Source of the DNA: Protula sp. h YS-2021
Lineage: Eukaryota > Annelida > Polychaeta > Sabellida > Serpulidae
Assembly (NCBI GenBank): GCA_949752745.1
Contig: OX457024.1
Span: forward strand, 51,911,810 to 51,975,809
Reading direction: 5' to 3'
Length of the DNA: 64,000 nt
Each line of letters opens with the position of its first letter. The first letter of the stretch is position 1. Shown in pieces: positions 1 to 11,752 of the stretch. The notes under the pieces were generated by a model, which worked only from the letters and a program-made list of their open reading frames with translations, searched no databases and was not told the DNA's origin. A program made the position numbers and the translations under genes.

Positions 1-1494
1 TCACCATATCCTTTGGCTGTTGTAAACCATGTACAATGCGATCACGCTCATTCACCATATGGTCTAAAAAGATACAGGACTGGTGCACGTGTGTTGTACT
101 GACTCACAACTACATAGGCTAAGCTGTTTGAACGATGATGTTGATACTTGTCTCCGTCATGCTTTTGCGTGAAACATTCAAAGTCTGCATAAATCACAAA
201 CGGTGCTCGCTGTTGTTTGGCTACATTTTTGAACTTGATGAAGGGTTCATTGGGGAATGATAAACGTTGCGCGCCATGTTTGCCACACACTTCACGATGC
301 TCATCTAAAAGCTCTTGTCGCACAAACCCGTGAAGACAGTTGAAACAATAAAAAGCTGTTCCATGATGCTTTGATCGATAAGTCATAAATCTGCTGAAAT
401 TCTTGATTCATTGATGTCATTGCTAATCAAAAGTAAGTTGATTTCTCTCGCACTGGTGTTTCGGCTCAGTTGTATTGGAACAACTACATCATGTTCATAT
501 CCAAACACGTTGATGGACACATCATTCTCCTTTTCAAACTTTGGAATGTCTGTAATTGGTGTTGGAAATGTTATACCCTCTACCTTTAATTCCTTCTCAA
601 ATGGCTTGTAATGATTCACGCGATTTGGATTTCTGTCATGAGGGTGAAGGTGAGCCAATACAGACCATAAGAAATACTTGTTGTCATCATTCTTAATGTT
701 TATGACACCCTCTGTTTTCTATGCACTTCAATATACAGTATGTTATCCAACACCCAGCCAGAACCTTGTCGCTCATGTTCATCAAACATAGCAAACAATT
801 CTTTATAGGCTTCTGGCAAGTCCTTCTCAATATCCGCTGGATTGTATGCTATATATGTCGGACTGCTGATGAAGGCATTATCCACTTGTTCTACCATAAC
901 GCCTTCTGCATTCGCCGTCAGTTTCTTGAAGTATGCATGCACTACAATATACCGTTTCATGCCATGGTTGAAGGTCTCCAACAAATGCGCCTTGATACGG
1001 TTCTCTTGCTGTCGCATTTCAAGCAGTAAATCCGATCCATCTTCACTCTCAAACCGTCTTTCCTGCGCGTTTTCACCAAGACTAACCCTTCAACCTCTCC
1101 CTACTTTTCCTGTCTTTTGTTTCTTTGAAACATGTTCTTCATGAGGTACATTTTCCATCTCAGTTAGTATGCATGCATGTGGCTCAAATGCATCCATAGA
1201 TGGAAATATATTAATGCATTCACAGCAGAGGAACGGATCAGGTCTGTCAATACCATCATGTACCGCCTTTCGTCTCTTAGCTTTAATCTTCTCAACAGGC
1301 TCTTCATGAGCACGTTTCAACTTGGCTGGTTTGCATGTATGTGCTACGAACAATTCTAGAGATGGAAATGTTGCATTGCAATCATGACAGAAGACTGTTG
1401 TGTCTGAATTAGATGCCACTGTTGTTGTTGTCACGTCAACTGCTGAAACTGAAATGCTGAAATGTAATCTCAGACATCCCCCTTTTATACACAC
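1..1494 (-). pseudogene. Polinton/Maverick-like protein-primed DNA polymerase B, N-terminal part, decayed
   Basis: Three minus-strand reading frames follow one another. 1494-1090 has two C2H2-like fingers (CHDCNATF...HTC and CCECINIF...HAC) and a basic stretch. 1083-700 and 658-383 resemble the conserved region that precedes the exonuclease in family B polymerases of Polintons and related adinto-type elements (for example GSGWVLD and VNVFGYE). 386-48 has another finger (YCFNCLHGF) and the exonuclease I motif YADFEC. The polymerase palm would lie beyond the left edge. The copy is broken by an in-frame TGA near 1090, frame changes near 680 and 385, and a stop near 48. Known for the family: the protein copies the element with a protein primer. 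Here it is inferred to be a dead genomic copy. Family assignment rests on reading the motifs, not on a search. Confidence 0.72.
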
Positions 1495-1578
1495 TCATAC
1501 ATATACAGAATTTGCGTTTTCATTTCACAACAGAGGATGGCCCTTAAAAGGGTCGAAAGATGTTAGTAAGTTGACTCT

Positions 1579-1962
1579 TCACCAACAGGTCGGGTTTCCA
1601 CAACTGCATTGGTATCTGTAAAACTGCTCCATCGTGGAAGGTCTTCTTGAGCACTTGAAAGGATGAAAATTATAATACCCGAAGTTTTTCAGCGTTGCAT
1701 GGCACCACCAGCAGTCTGTGCATGGCTCTGGTCCAGGTAATCTTGCAGTAAACTTGTACCATAGCAAACCACCACAGGTTTTGCAACAGTAATGACGTGG
1801 TGCATTGTGGTGTACCGGGCAGTTGTGTGGTTGCCCTGGATATTCTAGCCACACCCAACACTTATAACATTCTGCTGTCAGCGTCACTGCCCTTCCGTTC
1901 CGCATCACTGTAACTGTACGACTTGTAGACATCTTGCTGCTTGTTTTGCGAAATGTAGTCAT
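1579..1962 (-). CDS. Cysteine-rich hypothetical ORF beside the Polinton fragment
   Basis: This is a 127-residue ORF with about 14 cysteines in CxxC-like pairs (CYKCW, CCKTC, CTDCWWC, CSCGNPTC) and several histidines. It looks like a small zinc-ribbon or multi-finger protein. It is upstream of, and on the same strand as, the polymerase fragment, about 85 bp away, so it may belong to the same element. I do not recognise the family. The regular cysteine spacing and a normal ATG make it more than a chance ORF, but activity cannot be judged. Confidence 0.45.
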   Translation of the reverse strand: MTTFRKTSSKMSTSRTVTVMRNGRAVTLTAECYKCWVWLEYPGQPHNCPVHHNAPRHYCCKTCGGLLWYKFTARLPGPEPCTDCWWCHATLKNFGYYNFHPFKCSRRPSTMEQFYRYQCSCGNPTCW

Positions 1963-4080
1963 TAACCCTCATTTATATACTACTACAAACAAGCAGGTGT
2001 CCTCACAGTACATGCTGGCTACCGGGGGGGGGGGGGGTTGGTCCACACTTTTTACCATAGGGTCTGTTCCGACTGCCACCTAGGGGGGGGGGGTCGGCTT
2101 ACTGTGTGCCTGCTGTGTATCTGCTACGTGCTACCTCTCTCACGGTTTGCCTCTTACCTTAATTGTTTCTCACGCTTTCAGCTCTCTTGATTTTTGCCAC
2201 CTGTCTTTATATAATCAAACAATATCCATAACAAGGAGGGACAGCTGTGCGTTTTAGTGTAATACAGCAGACAGTACCGTTATACGTAGGGGAGGGGGGT
2301 CTGATGACTTCACTTCCTGTTTTCGGACGCCCACTTTCCAAGTACTATGTTGAGAGATCAAGGGACCAAAAAGGGACCAATAAGGGGCCCAGACACCTAA
2401 GTGAAATTAAGTCAATATATGTACATGACAATCACATGAACAATACGACAATATCAATATTTTGTTCTTACACATCTGTTATCCTTTTTTATGGCATTTG
2501 TTATACTGATGGCTTTGCGTAAGTAGACCCTGCTCTACGGCGGTTCGATCTGTTGTGTCTAACACCTTTTTATTCAGTGACCCACGGTACAATTGGTTTC
2601 TTGAAGGGTTTGTTCAGGTGGTACATGTCTTGGTCAGTGATTGTTTTAAAATGATCACTTGACCCAGTTAAATCATTAGGGCAGACAAATTGACCCCATG
2701 ATATCATTGATATGATACGAGTTGGTTGTACCAATTACACATATTCGTTTATTTTTATGTGTGCTGTCGTGGTACGAATAGCATCTTGTTTACAACAATC
2801 CGTGTATTCTTTTTGGAGTTATATTTGGACCCAACCAGAAGAATCAAAACATCCGGTTCTGATTTTAGTTACGCTAGTAAAAGAACAGGTTTACCCGACT
2901 CAAAAAATGTAAATAATTAAAATGGAAGGCGGAATAATGGATGAACTGAAAATTTTTGTTCGAGCACTTGAAACTTCCAACGCTATATTATTATCCATAT
3001 AAAGCCCTCTTGATTGAGTACATAAATAGCTCAATAACCGAAAATAAACAAAGAAAACATAAAAAAAAACTGTTCCAATTTGGCAGCCATTTTGACATTA
3101 TCATATGATGTCACGTGAGGTTATGAACCTAACCGGAAGTAACCTCGGATACGGACCGTTATAACAGGTTCCAGTTAAATCTGAAAAGAACGGGTAGTTC
3201 CAGACCGGTAAATAGTCAAAAGAATACACGCAACAACAACAACAACCCATGTGTTTCTTTTGTGACAGATCTGTCTGTCAAGTCAAAAAAGTCATTGACT
3301 TGCTGTTTCTTTCGCACTTCAAGTCACTTGAAAACGTGCTTCCAACGTGTTTCCGGTTTTAGGTGTTTTGACAGATTTGACTAAGCTTTTTGGGCCTGTC
3401 AACTACCGACCTTGACCTTCTTGCCGAAAATTAATAAGAAACCGTGGTGTTAATGGCAACGTAGTCAACAGTACTGATCAAAAACTCCAAATAATTGTGG
3501 GTAGTGTTGTATTATTCACAAATATGAATTAATAAAAACAAATAATGTGTTTACCCAAACGACGCCATATTCCCTCTTATTGTCACGTGATTTCGAACAC
3601 TTATCTGGAAGTGATTTTCGGAAAGAAAAAATGGCGATCAGATAATTTAACGGCAAAAATTAGTAAAAGCGCGGAGTTCTCGAGAAACTCTTGACAGGAT
3701 TATCTGCCAGGATAGTAAGCACTACTTGCATCAACAGTCAGGTTGCATATGTAAACATCACGTGACCTCAAATAACTAAAAATCTGTCACAATCTCGTTT
3801 CTTTCACTTGACGTATGTTGTAAACAAACAGCTGTCAAACAGCTGTTTTTTCCACTGCGCAGGTTGTTTAATGTCTTCAGTGTTTACAACATTCGTCACA
3901 CCAAAGAAACACACGGAACTACAGCAACAACAGTTCATCTTATTCGTATGTTGTAACGCGTTTTAATAGTCCATTACAATTTATTTTCCTTGTGAGTACT
4001 TGCATTTCAAGAACACTCATTCGTTTCTAACAGATTGTTCCGAATTTTCACTAAATTTGTGAGCGATAAATAAGTCCTTG
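1963..4080. other. No gene seen; two poly-G runs
   Basis: G-runs lie at about 2024-2038 and 2083-2092. The rest is AT-rich with only short chance ORFs. Several CACGTG-type E-box words occur (about 3112, 3588, 3760), with nothing to show that they act. Confidence 0.5.
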
Positions 4081-4235
4081 GGGCTGATGTAGCTCCAAGT
4101 CAGCTAGCTCCGAGTCAGCTCTGGCTTGTATAACATCGTATATCTCTCTGTCAGAGCTACGAAGCCTTCCATTGCTCCACTAATAGGGGTCGACTTCATA
4201 TGTTCTGAGGCACGAACCCTGTATTCCAGCCCCTA

Positions 4236-4740
4236 TTGTTTTAGTCCTAGATGACTCTTGCAGTCTTCCTCTGAGTCATAGTTCCTACAATAGGAAATGT
4301 CATTGATTTCAGTTTTCAAATCTCGGCGCACGACTGGGGCCAACGGCGTTATTTTAGAAAGGGTGCATCACATAAATGGCCCAATTATAAATTACGGCGC
4401 AAAAGTTTTATGGTCAGATAACAATTTTTTACTGAGAAAAATATGTGTTTACTTGAGATCAGGGTATCGATTCCCTCATTATCGCCCACAACAACAGTGA
4501 ATCCAAAGTTGCAAAACCACGCTTTACTCTAGTTTGGGAGTTTCGCTGAGGTCGAAAATAATGCGCAAGGGTACTTCTCAGTGTGCTTTTAAAGAAAAAG
4601 CCTGCCAGTTCGAGCCTCGGTGTCCTTGAACGTGCGCCGAAAGATCTAGAGCCTCGAAAATTGAGATCAATGGCCATTTCTATTGCAGGAACTGTGACCC
4701 TTTCTGTCCTAGGAAGATAGAAAGGGTCCGCTGGGACTAC
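4236..4740. repeat. Hairpin-bearing palindromic repeat, copy a (arms facing each other)
   Basis: The two ends are diverged inverted copies of one arm. Each arm has TAGTCC, a stem-loop with TCTTCCT in the loop, then GTTCCT(A/G)CAATAG, ATTGAT, and CGGCGCACG. The right-arm stem is a perfect 10 bp (GACCCTTTCT with AGAAAGGGTC, 4697-4730). The left-arm stem is ATGACTC with GAGTCAT. A related copy is at 12030-12670. It behaves like a non-autonomous element of unknown class; no coding capacity is seen. Confidence 0.7.
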
Positions 4741-5479
4741 TATTGTTCAAACATTTAATAATAATATCAAGTTTATTTTCCATAAGATGTAGTGAGTACA
4801 ATGAAACAGAATAACATTCTAAGTTTATGTACATCATTAATTATATGGAAAAGGGTAGATTCAAAAAGTTGCAAACTTATACAGAGGAATCTACCTTATT
4901 ACGTTATTTACGGAAAGTTTATGCCCAACATGCCCTTTTTTTTTGTAAAACAGGCACAGTTTTTAGTGAGCTGTATATCTTTTATTTGTTCATAAAAGTG
5001 CAGAAAAGTTAGCTTCCGCACCCACCTGTCAAATGTTTGTTTACGTTCTGGCCTTTAAATGTCACGTGACCAAAGCCAAGGGACCGAAAATTTAAATAAA
5101 GGGGTTGTAGTTTATTTGAAAAATATATACTAAAATAGTTGATAGACGCAGAATTACGTATAAATTTATTTTGTACACCCACAGTATTTGACTTTTTATT
5201 TTTTACGTTCTTTTTGAAATATCAATTTAAAAGTTTTTAGTGGATAATGTAAAAAAATATTGTTACTTTTTCACGTAATAAAGTATGCGCCCTGTATACA
5301 AACAAATGTCAGTTATTGCGGGAGATTGGGGGTTATTTCCGTATTATTTTCTTTTAAAGAAAGCGTAACACAGGAGTTGTATATGATTACTGTTGTACTT
5401 TGAGGGCCTTTAGCAAATGCGAATAAAAACTTATAGGTCGTTAAATCTCGCACAAAGTAGCCACAGGGGTGCCTCAAAG

Positions 5480-5720
5480 CGAGGGCGGTTGCCTTGCTTA
5501 TCGTTACATAGCGAGGCTTTGAAGCGGTGCCTGGAAACTTTTTAGCGCCGCTTCTTGGAGCTACAAGTCAGCTCTTCATTATTTATGCTTGGTATATTTC
5601 TTTATCAGAACCTCAGTAGCGGATGGCTTCTTGGAGCTAGGGTTGATGTCGTCCAAGTGCGGAGATGTTGTCAGCAAACGACATGAGGCACAAACCGTAA
5701 TGTCACAAAATGCAAACGAA
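5480..5720. repeat. Degenerate repeat related to 4081-4235
   Basis: Both stretches share words such as AGCTCCAAGTCAGCTCT-like blocks, a TATATCTCTCTGTCAGAG-like block and GAGGCACGAACC in the same order. Similarity is patchy; the class is unknown. Confidence 0.35.
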
Positions 5721-5906
5721 CTGACGCACACATTAATATATTGCTTAATGACAAAGTTATAATGGAAATGACTGCTACAGCATTAAATGGATATCACTGG
5801 TAAAGTCGTTTGCACAAAAAATATTTCTTAAGTGTACAGCGTGGCAATAATATGAAATAGAAAATTTAGTGAGGCACCGAAGGCGCCGTAATAAAATTAA
5901 GATTTT

Positions 5907-6005
5907 GTAAGGAAACCAAGTAGATTTAATAACTGCGTTCTCTGGATACCCGTCTAGTTTCTAGCTTCGTTTTTAAGCTGCTTCCTCTTCCGGAAAGGCG
6001 TTTGA
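5907..6005. repeat. DIRS left inverted terminal repeat
   Basis: Matches the reverse complement of about 11753-11862 over some 85 bp, with roughly ten to fifteen differences. It includes TAGATTTAATAACTGCG and ATACCCGTCTAGTTTCTAGC. Confidence 0.78.
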
Positions 6006-6489
6006 ATAAGATGCAGTCGTAAATTTAATCACACATTCGAATTCCGATATCCTCACACATTCGAATTCGCAGTTATCCAGACTTCAAAATCGAACTTCGT
6101 TACTGTTCATGTATTCACAATAAATCGAGAGTCTCTACGCGTACTACTAACGCACTCGCGTTCTGCGCATGCATTCCACTCTTGCGGCGGCTTCAGTTCC
6201 TCCTGTACGATCGTTCACGGTAATCGCCACGTCCGTTGAACTCACCAGGACCTCTGTAACCGTTACTCCATCGGCTGTGTTGGCATTGCGACCTGAAAAC
6301 AACCGTAGTGTACTAGACCTTTTTCTGTAAATATGAATACTTCTATATATTGGTTACGTCGATTACCCTATTCCACATGCCCGGTATACCTGATCTGAAC
6401 CAAACCCCAATTTGGTTGGGTGTGGCGGGATTGTTATGAGATCTGCTGTTTTTTTTTTTTTTTTTATAAAATCTTAACCAAATTTTCTA

Positions 6490-6528
6490 TTTTATTACAT
6501 AAACCAGCGTAGATTTAATAACTGCATG
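6490..6528. repeat. DIRS internal complementary region
   Basis: The stretch TTTTATTACATAAACC plus AGCGTAGATTTAATAACTGC just after the recombinase ORF repeats the outer edges of the terminal repeats (compare about 11828-11866 reversed). This is the arrangement expected of a DIRS internal complementary region, which is thought to template the circular junction. Confidence 0.7.
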
Positions 6529-6544
6529 TTTCCTTTCCCTACAC

Positions 6545-7455
6545 CTAATTCGAAACCATTTTCTTGAATTCCTCCCCAGCCACAGATTTCTCTACCGGTT
6601 TGTTGTAAAACCTCCTGATAGTGCCGACTCTTTTCCAACTTACCGTTTTCAGTATAACTCGCAGAGGCACCTCCATGCTCGCCACTTTCAAGGTAAATGC
6701 TCGTCTCGTGGAATGAGCAGACCGTATTGCCGTGTCAATTCGCGCTGTCCCCAGTAGGGTCTTCATCCAACCTGCTATCGTACACGGTTTACCTGGTATG
6801 TATGGGATCAATGACGCCAAAAACAATTTACAACCCGAAAATGGTCTTGAGTTTTGAGTTCTGCGCAAATATTCGTTCAAACATGCCAGTGGGTCTAACA
6901 GATGGTCTTCTTTCAACCCATGTATTTCGACTTTCGGAGTGCCTGCCCCGGTTTTTGTGTCTTCCCGGTTCCCTAACAAAGAATACAATTTTGTTCCCCT
7001 GATCTGCTATGTCTAATAACCATAGGTCGGAGGACCTGCTTGCTGTCGTGAGTGCCAACAAGACGGCTAACTTGAAGCCCAAATCCTTCAGTTACAAACT
7101 GGAATTCTCCCCATTGACCGGATATAAACTAATACCGTTTCTACATCCCAGAAGCTGGAATATTTCGGGGTAGGGGGTTTCTGTTGAAAATACCTGTCAT
7201 TGTCACCTTAACGGCCGGATGTTCCGCCACCGGACATTTCTCTGTATGGGGATGTGCTGCCGAAATGGCCGATCTATAGCCATCCTTCAGGGCATAAAGT
7301 TCACGGTTTCTCGGGGTCCCGGGGACCCCTGATAATCGGTTCGGGACCCCTGGAATTTGACCCTGGGATCCCGCGAGACCCCAGAAAAAAGACAGCGTTT
7401 TCTTGCAACTGTTAAGTATCACCGAAAGACCGAAAGTGATTGATTTTTTTTTCAT
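6545..7455 (-). pseudogene. DIRS tyrosine recombinase
   Basis: Three frames together cover a tyrosine recombinase: 7455-7141 (core-binding part, LYALKDGYRSAIS and a GIFN word), 7082-6828 (catalytic Arg region, LLALTTASRSSDL) and 6988-6545 (catalytic box HSTRR and the nucleophile in RRFYNK near the C-terminus). R, H-x-x-R and Y are all visible, but two frame changes and a stop separate them. The role known for the family is cutting and joining circular DNA at integration. A GC-rich stretch at about 7310-7390 looks like an insert in the N-terminal part. Confidence 0.82.
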
Positions 7456-7459
7456 TGTT

Positions 7460-8475
7460 TAATGTAGCATCATTCAGTGTTTCCCAGCTGAAAAGTAACC
7501 TTTTGGCTCTGTCCTTCTCCACTCGTCTCCAGATACTTTCGAGGCCGCTAACCTCATCGACCCTTGTTCTACCAAAGGATGAGTCCTGCCCCTCGCATCT
7601 CGTAACAACTCTTCGTTTGCGGCAACAAAACTGGGCAGTCCACAATCATCTGTAGAAGTGTCGAATACCACGGCTGCGCTGGCCACACCGGTGTTATAAG
7701 GATAATTGGTGCTTTGTCTACCCATATCTTCTGTAGCACTCGACCTATCAGACAAAATGGTGGGAATGCATATCCGTTTATGTTCGTCCAACATATTTGT
7801 AAGCTGTCCGTTGCTATTGCCTCCGGGTCCGCCTTCCAGCTCACAAATTTTCCAACTGTGTTTTTGTCCTGCTGGCAAACAAATCGACTTCTAGACTGCC
7901 AAAAACCTTGATTAGATCTCGAAACACCGATTCGTCCAGTTTCCAGTCGTTTCCATCGGTCCATGCCCTGGACAACTCGTCCGCCGCCTGATTCATTCGT
8001 CCCGGCATATATATAGTTCTGTTGTCAGCCTCAACTACAGACTCGACGTCGGACTCGATTTCTTGTTGATTTGTGCCACACTCATCATGTTGCCCATATT
8101 TATTAAAATTTGAGTGTTCGTTTTGGTTCTCTTGAACGCCTTTATCGCCATGAGGCCCGCTTTGAGTTCCTTGGCGTTTATGTGATATTTCTGTCCCTTT
8201 TCTGTCCATACGTCCCCAATCCTTTGGGCTCCTGTCCAAGCCCCCCCCCCCCCCAACCATTGTTCGCTGCATCCGTAGTTATTTGTTTTCAAGCAGCTTA
8301 TCCACCATGCCATCTCCTCCCTGCTCTTCTCGTTCAGACTCACAATATTTTCGTAATTCTGACCAACTGGCAGTCCGTTGGCACTTTGCATTTGTAGGTG
8401 CCTGTAATGAAGAGGGGCTGGAACTACTGCCACATGCAAGCGGCAAGTTTGCCGATCAAACTGGCCAAAGAAACT
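7460..8475 (-). pseudogene. DIRS reverse transcriptase C-terminal end and RNase H
   Basis: Reads in at least three minus-strand frames. The end of the reverse transcriptase is seen at about 8475-8300 (APLHYRHLQM, then EEMAWWISCL). The RNase H region follows with HINAKELKAGL, then GSLEVDLFAS and a tail with ILITPVWPAQPWY, typical of DIRS pol. The polymerase palm with its catalytic aspartates is absent; the + strand LINE begins at 8476. A poly-C tract at about 8238-8251 interrupts the frame. Confidence 0.75.
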
Positions 8476-9913
8476 TTCAATAACAACGAACATGTTGTTA
8501 CCGTTTTCTTTGATTTGAAAGCAGCTTATGACACAGCATGGAAAGGCGGAGTACTAAAGGATCTTTTTGATTTCGGCCTCCTAGGCCGCCTGTCCCAGTT
8601 TATAAAAGGATTCCTGGATGACCGTCGATTCAGGGTTCGTCTTGGTACAATATTCTTAGAATACTTTGAACAAGAGGAAGGCTTCCTCCAAGGATGCATC
8701 CTTTCAATTCTACTATTCCTGGTAAAACCAACAATATAAAAGATACATTCAGACAGAGGATAGATAGCTCACTCTTCGTAGATGATTTTGCCATGTCGTG
8801 TAGAGACAAAAATGTGAATTTAATACAGCGTCGTCTTCAGCAGAGTGTTTATTCTCTCCAAACTTGGGCGAATAAGAATGGTTTTAAATTCTCAAAAACA
8901 AAACGGTTTGTATGCACTTTTGTAAAACAACGCGACAACACGACAATCCAGTTTTACACATCTCCGATGTGGGAATCTGTGTTATCAAAGAGAACACATT
9001 TTTAGGTTTAATTTTTGGTAACAAACTCGGTTTTACCCCACATATCAAAGACCTTCTAAGAATGGTCAGAAGGCTTTAAATTTACTGAGAGTCATCTCTT
9101 CCCGCGATTGGGGAACAGATCGTGATACTAAACTCATGCTGTAGAGAGCTCTAATCAGATCGCGACTGGATTATGTCAGTATAGTTTATGGTTCAAGACC
9201 ATCCCATCTCAAGATGCTAGAACCGATACAGAATCATGGCTTAAGAATATATTCAAATGCCTTTAGAACAGCCCCAGCCGACATTTTACACGTTGAGACC
9301 AGCCTCGGTGGCCTAGTGGTTAGAGTGTCCGCCTCGAGACTGGAAGATCGTGGGTTCAAAACCCGGTCGGGTCATACTAAGACTTTAAAAATGGGACTCC
9401 CCCATGCTTCTGTGATTCACTCCACATGTAAGGGTTAGAAGGAGGGCAGGAATGCCCCATTTCAGTATAATGTGGCAGGGGGATCCCGATATGACCATAG
9501 CAGTTGAAAGGGATTTAAAGAACAATACACCACAATACAAAACAATTTTACACGTTGAGGCAATTCAACAACCTCTCAATATAGGGCGATTAAAACTTGC
9601 CATGCAGTATTCCGTAAAACTTTACGCCAATAGAAATAACTCTACTGATCCGGTTGTTTTCGGATCACATTACGCGGATAGATGTGCCAATGTTATCCCA
9701 CTCTTTGGAACCAGGATTATACCACACCTGCAAGAACCAGGTATCGTTGACTCTGGTGCAAATTATAATATCCCCACCCAACCCCCTCGGCAGTTAAGGA
9801 AACCTGTTGTCTTGAAGACTCTTTCTGAGTGCACAAAAGAACAAACTAATCCGTGTGTATTCCAGTCAAAATTTATAGTATTAAAGGATAATGATAATGA
9901 CAATTTGCGATAA
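8476..9913 (+). mobile_element. Jockey-like LINE fragment (RT to C-terminus) inserted in the DIRS element
   Basis: Begins abruptly inside the RT domain at NNEHVVTVFFDLKAAYDTAW (first catalytic Asp region). It continues through GRLSQFIKGFL, QGCILSILLF and FVDDFAM (catalytic box), then a C-terminal part around 9550-9913 with PLNIGRLKLAMQYSVKLY and GTRIIPHLQEPGIV. It is 5' truncated, as usual for LINEs, and frameshifted near 8700 and after 9005. It lies antisense to the DIRS genes and is itself split by a SINE. The RT segment closely matches 19190-19420 in the second LINE. Confidence 0.85.
9298..9544 (+). mobile_element. tRNA-derived SINE with 15-bp target duplication
   Basis: The insert is flanked by perfect copies of ATTTTACACGTTGAG (9283-9297 and 9545-9559), and the LINE frame resumes after it. 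The head has pol III promoter boxes: A-box TGGCCTAGTGG and B-box GGGTTCAAAACCC. A body of about 170 bp with no tRNA likeness follows, then an A-rich tail. Known for SINEs: pol III transcription and mobilisation by a partner LINE. Confidence 0.88.
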
Positions 9914-10006
9914 TAAGTGATATGGACGTTGGCCTTAGAGCCACTTCACCGGCTTCTCCTTTCTTCATGAAGCTATCCAAGGTCATCCAGATCTTCGAGA
10001 TAGGTC

Positions 10007-10483
10007 CTATAGCTTAGAGGAGAGTGTTTTGGATGTTTGCATTGCCTGATCTTGCACCATGAGGCTCTTGGTGGCTCTATCATCCCCCAGAGCTGCCCTC
10101 CAGTCGTCTTCCAGATTAGAAATGACAAACGCTTTTGAGTCCGGTAAGATACAGTTCTCCTTGACTGTTTTCATGTTCTCCGGTTTTAGGTAGCGTACAG
10201 AGTACTTCTTTAAGAAAGCATCAAGACTGGCAGGGAGTTTGTTTTCCTCCTGCTCGTCAGTAGGGTCGAAATGCCCATAGCCTTCTTCGCCACTGTCGAA
10301 GTCCAACTCCAAGTCGCTGTCACTGGAATCCACTGAACTGTCACTAGAAGACGAATCTTCGCCACTAGAATTTTCACTTGAACTAAATTCCCTTCTTTTA
10401 TTTTTGGATTTTTTGTGGCTAGACCCCTTTCTTTTCATGTTCCCTTTATGGGCAATCCGGGGCTCTACTAGGAGGAAAGACAC
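10007..10483 (-). CDS. DIRS gag-like ORF1 protein
   Basis: A 158-residue ORF with a basic start (KRKGSSHKKSKNKRR), a long serine/acidic stretch (SSSENSSGEDSSSSDSS, then DSDLELDFDSGEEG), and a C-terminal part with SLDAFLKKYSVRYLKPENMK. This layout matches the first ORF of animal DIRS elements. It sits upstream of RNase H and the recombinase on the same strand, as expected. It is probably truncated, because the C-terminal half reaches the LINE-disturbed zone. Confidence 0.6.
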   Translation of the reverse strand: MSFLLVEPRIAHKGNMKRKGSSHKKSKNKRREFSSSENSSGEDSSSSDSSVDSSDSDLELDFDSGEEGYGHFDPTDEQEENKLPASLDAFLKKYSVRYLKPENMKTVKENCILPDSKAFVISNLEDDWRAALGDDRATKSLMVQDQAMQTSKTLSSKL

Positions 10484-10697
10484 GCCTGGAGGAGAAACTT
10501 CACTTCCCGGGTGATTTTCCTCCCCTGTTTTTTTTTCTTGGGGGGGGGGGGGGGGGGTGGGACCTGAGACCCTATATCGTCGTCACCACTCACCTCTGCT
10601 TTATTGTCCATAATTAAAGGTAAATTTATGTTGTTTAATGATATATCCGTCCGATAATATGTGATTTATAATCTGATGAAATTTTCCGAGACGTTCT

Positions 10698-11746
10698 CAG
10701 GCTTCCCAGCGGAACTTTTTAAACCTTTTAAAAACCTTTTTTTAAACCCCGACTTTTTATTTTCACGTAAAAACTTTTTAAAACCTTTTTTTAAATAGTC
10801 TTCAGATCGATTTGTTTCCTTTGTAATTTTTTAAGGAATATGTTACTTTTAACGGAATTATCAGTACATCGTTACGTTAATTACAATGTTTTAGACGTAA
10901 GAGTTATGAAGGGTTGGGTTTGTTCCATTCACAGTTCGCATGAAACCTCTTGCAATTTCTCGTCAGTTTTCACACCTACTTTTTTATCCCCACTTCTTAC
11001 ACCTATTGCCCGCGGATTTTTACACCCACTTCCCCATCCCGCGTTTTTACACCCACTTTTTTCTCCCACATTTTGCAACCACTTTGTTATTCCCCTGTAA
11101 CGAGGGGATGTAGGTTTCAACTTGTCCGTCTGTCGGTCTCCTGGTCCTCTTTCATGAACCCTCGTGTCCGGGCTGTATCTCCGCAAGTATTTGTCGTATA
11201 GCTTTTTCCTTTGGCATACGGTTAGAACGTATTTTGAAGGTGTGCACCGTCGTATTTTTTAAAAATATTTTTGAAATCGGCCAAAACTTCTCAAAAATAC
11301 GACTTGTCAAAAATGGCTGTTTTTTCAGGTAATTTGTTAGCAAACCTTTTTACTTTATTCATAGAAGGTTTTTACATCAAATGTGAATATTGTGTCCTAA
11401 GAAACAGGTTGAAATATTTACCGGAGAGCTGTAGTATCCATTAATTTCAGTTACTTTTCATAAGTTAGGCAATGTAGGGTTGTCAATTTCATTGAATTTA
11501 CTTAAATCCAATGACATATGTTACACGGGGGATCCTGCCTCACTAAATTTTTGTTTTTTCTGAAATCTCGATAGTAGAGACACAAAAAATACGGTTGGAT
11601 TCTTACAAATTCAGTGAATATTGTATATTTGAGCTCACCTTTTAAAACCTTTTATTTTTTTCATGAGAACCTTTTAAAACTTGTTTTTTAACTCGGAGAA
11701 CCTTTCAAAAATACATTTTTTTGCTAAGTAGTCGCTGGGAAGCCTG
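10698..11746. mobile_element. hAT-like DNA transposon, 6-bp target duplication (copy 1)
   Basis: Ends are CAGGCTTCCCAGCG and its reverse complement. They are flanked by a 6-bp duplication CGTTCT (10692-10697, 11747-11752). Each end carries many short degenerate repeats of the type AACCTTTTAAAAACC. No transposase is found in this 1.05 kb copy. Related copies lie at 36599-37081 and about 48115-50396; the last has hAT-like coding remains. A 6-bp duplication is known for a minority of hAT lineages. Confidence 0.8.
11085..11345. mobile_element. Possible pearl-like fragment inside the hAT-like copy
   Basis: Starts with a hairpin (CCCCT with AGGGG, 11092-11107), then a GTCCGTCTGTCGGTCTCC tract and GGGCTGTATCTCCGCAAG. 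This is the same order as in the other hairpin/tandem-core elements of the window. There is only one core unit, and its right end is not defined. Confidence 0.4.
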
Positions 11747-11752
11747 CGTTCT

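Noticed and set aside
9298..9375. Functional tRNA gene
   Set aside because: Box A and B are present but stems do not pair and it lies within a SINE with target duplication.
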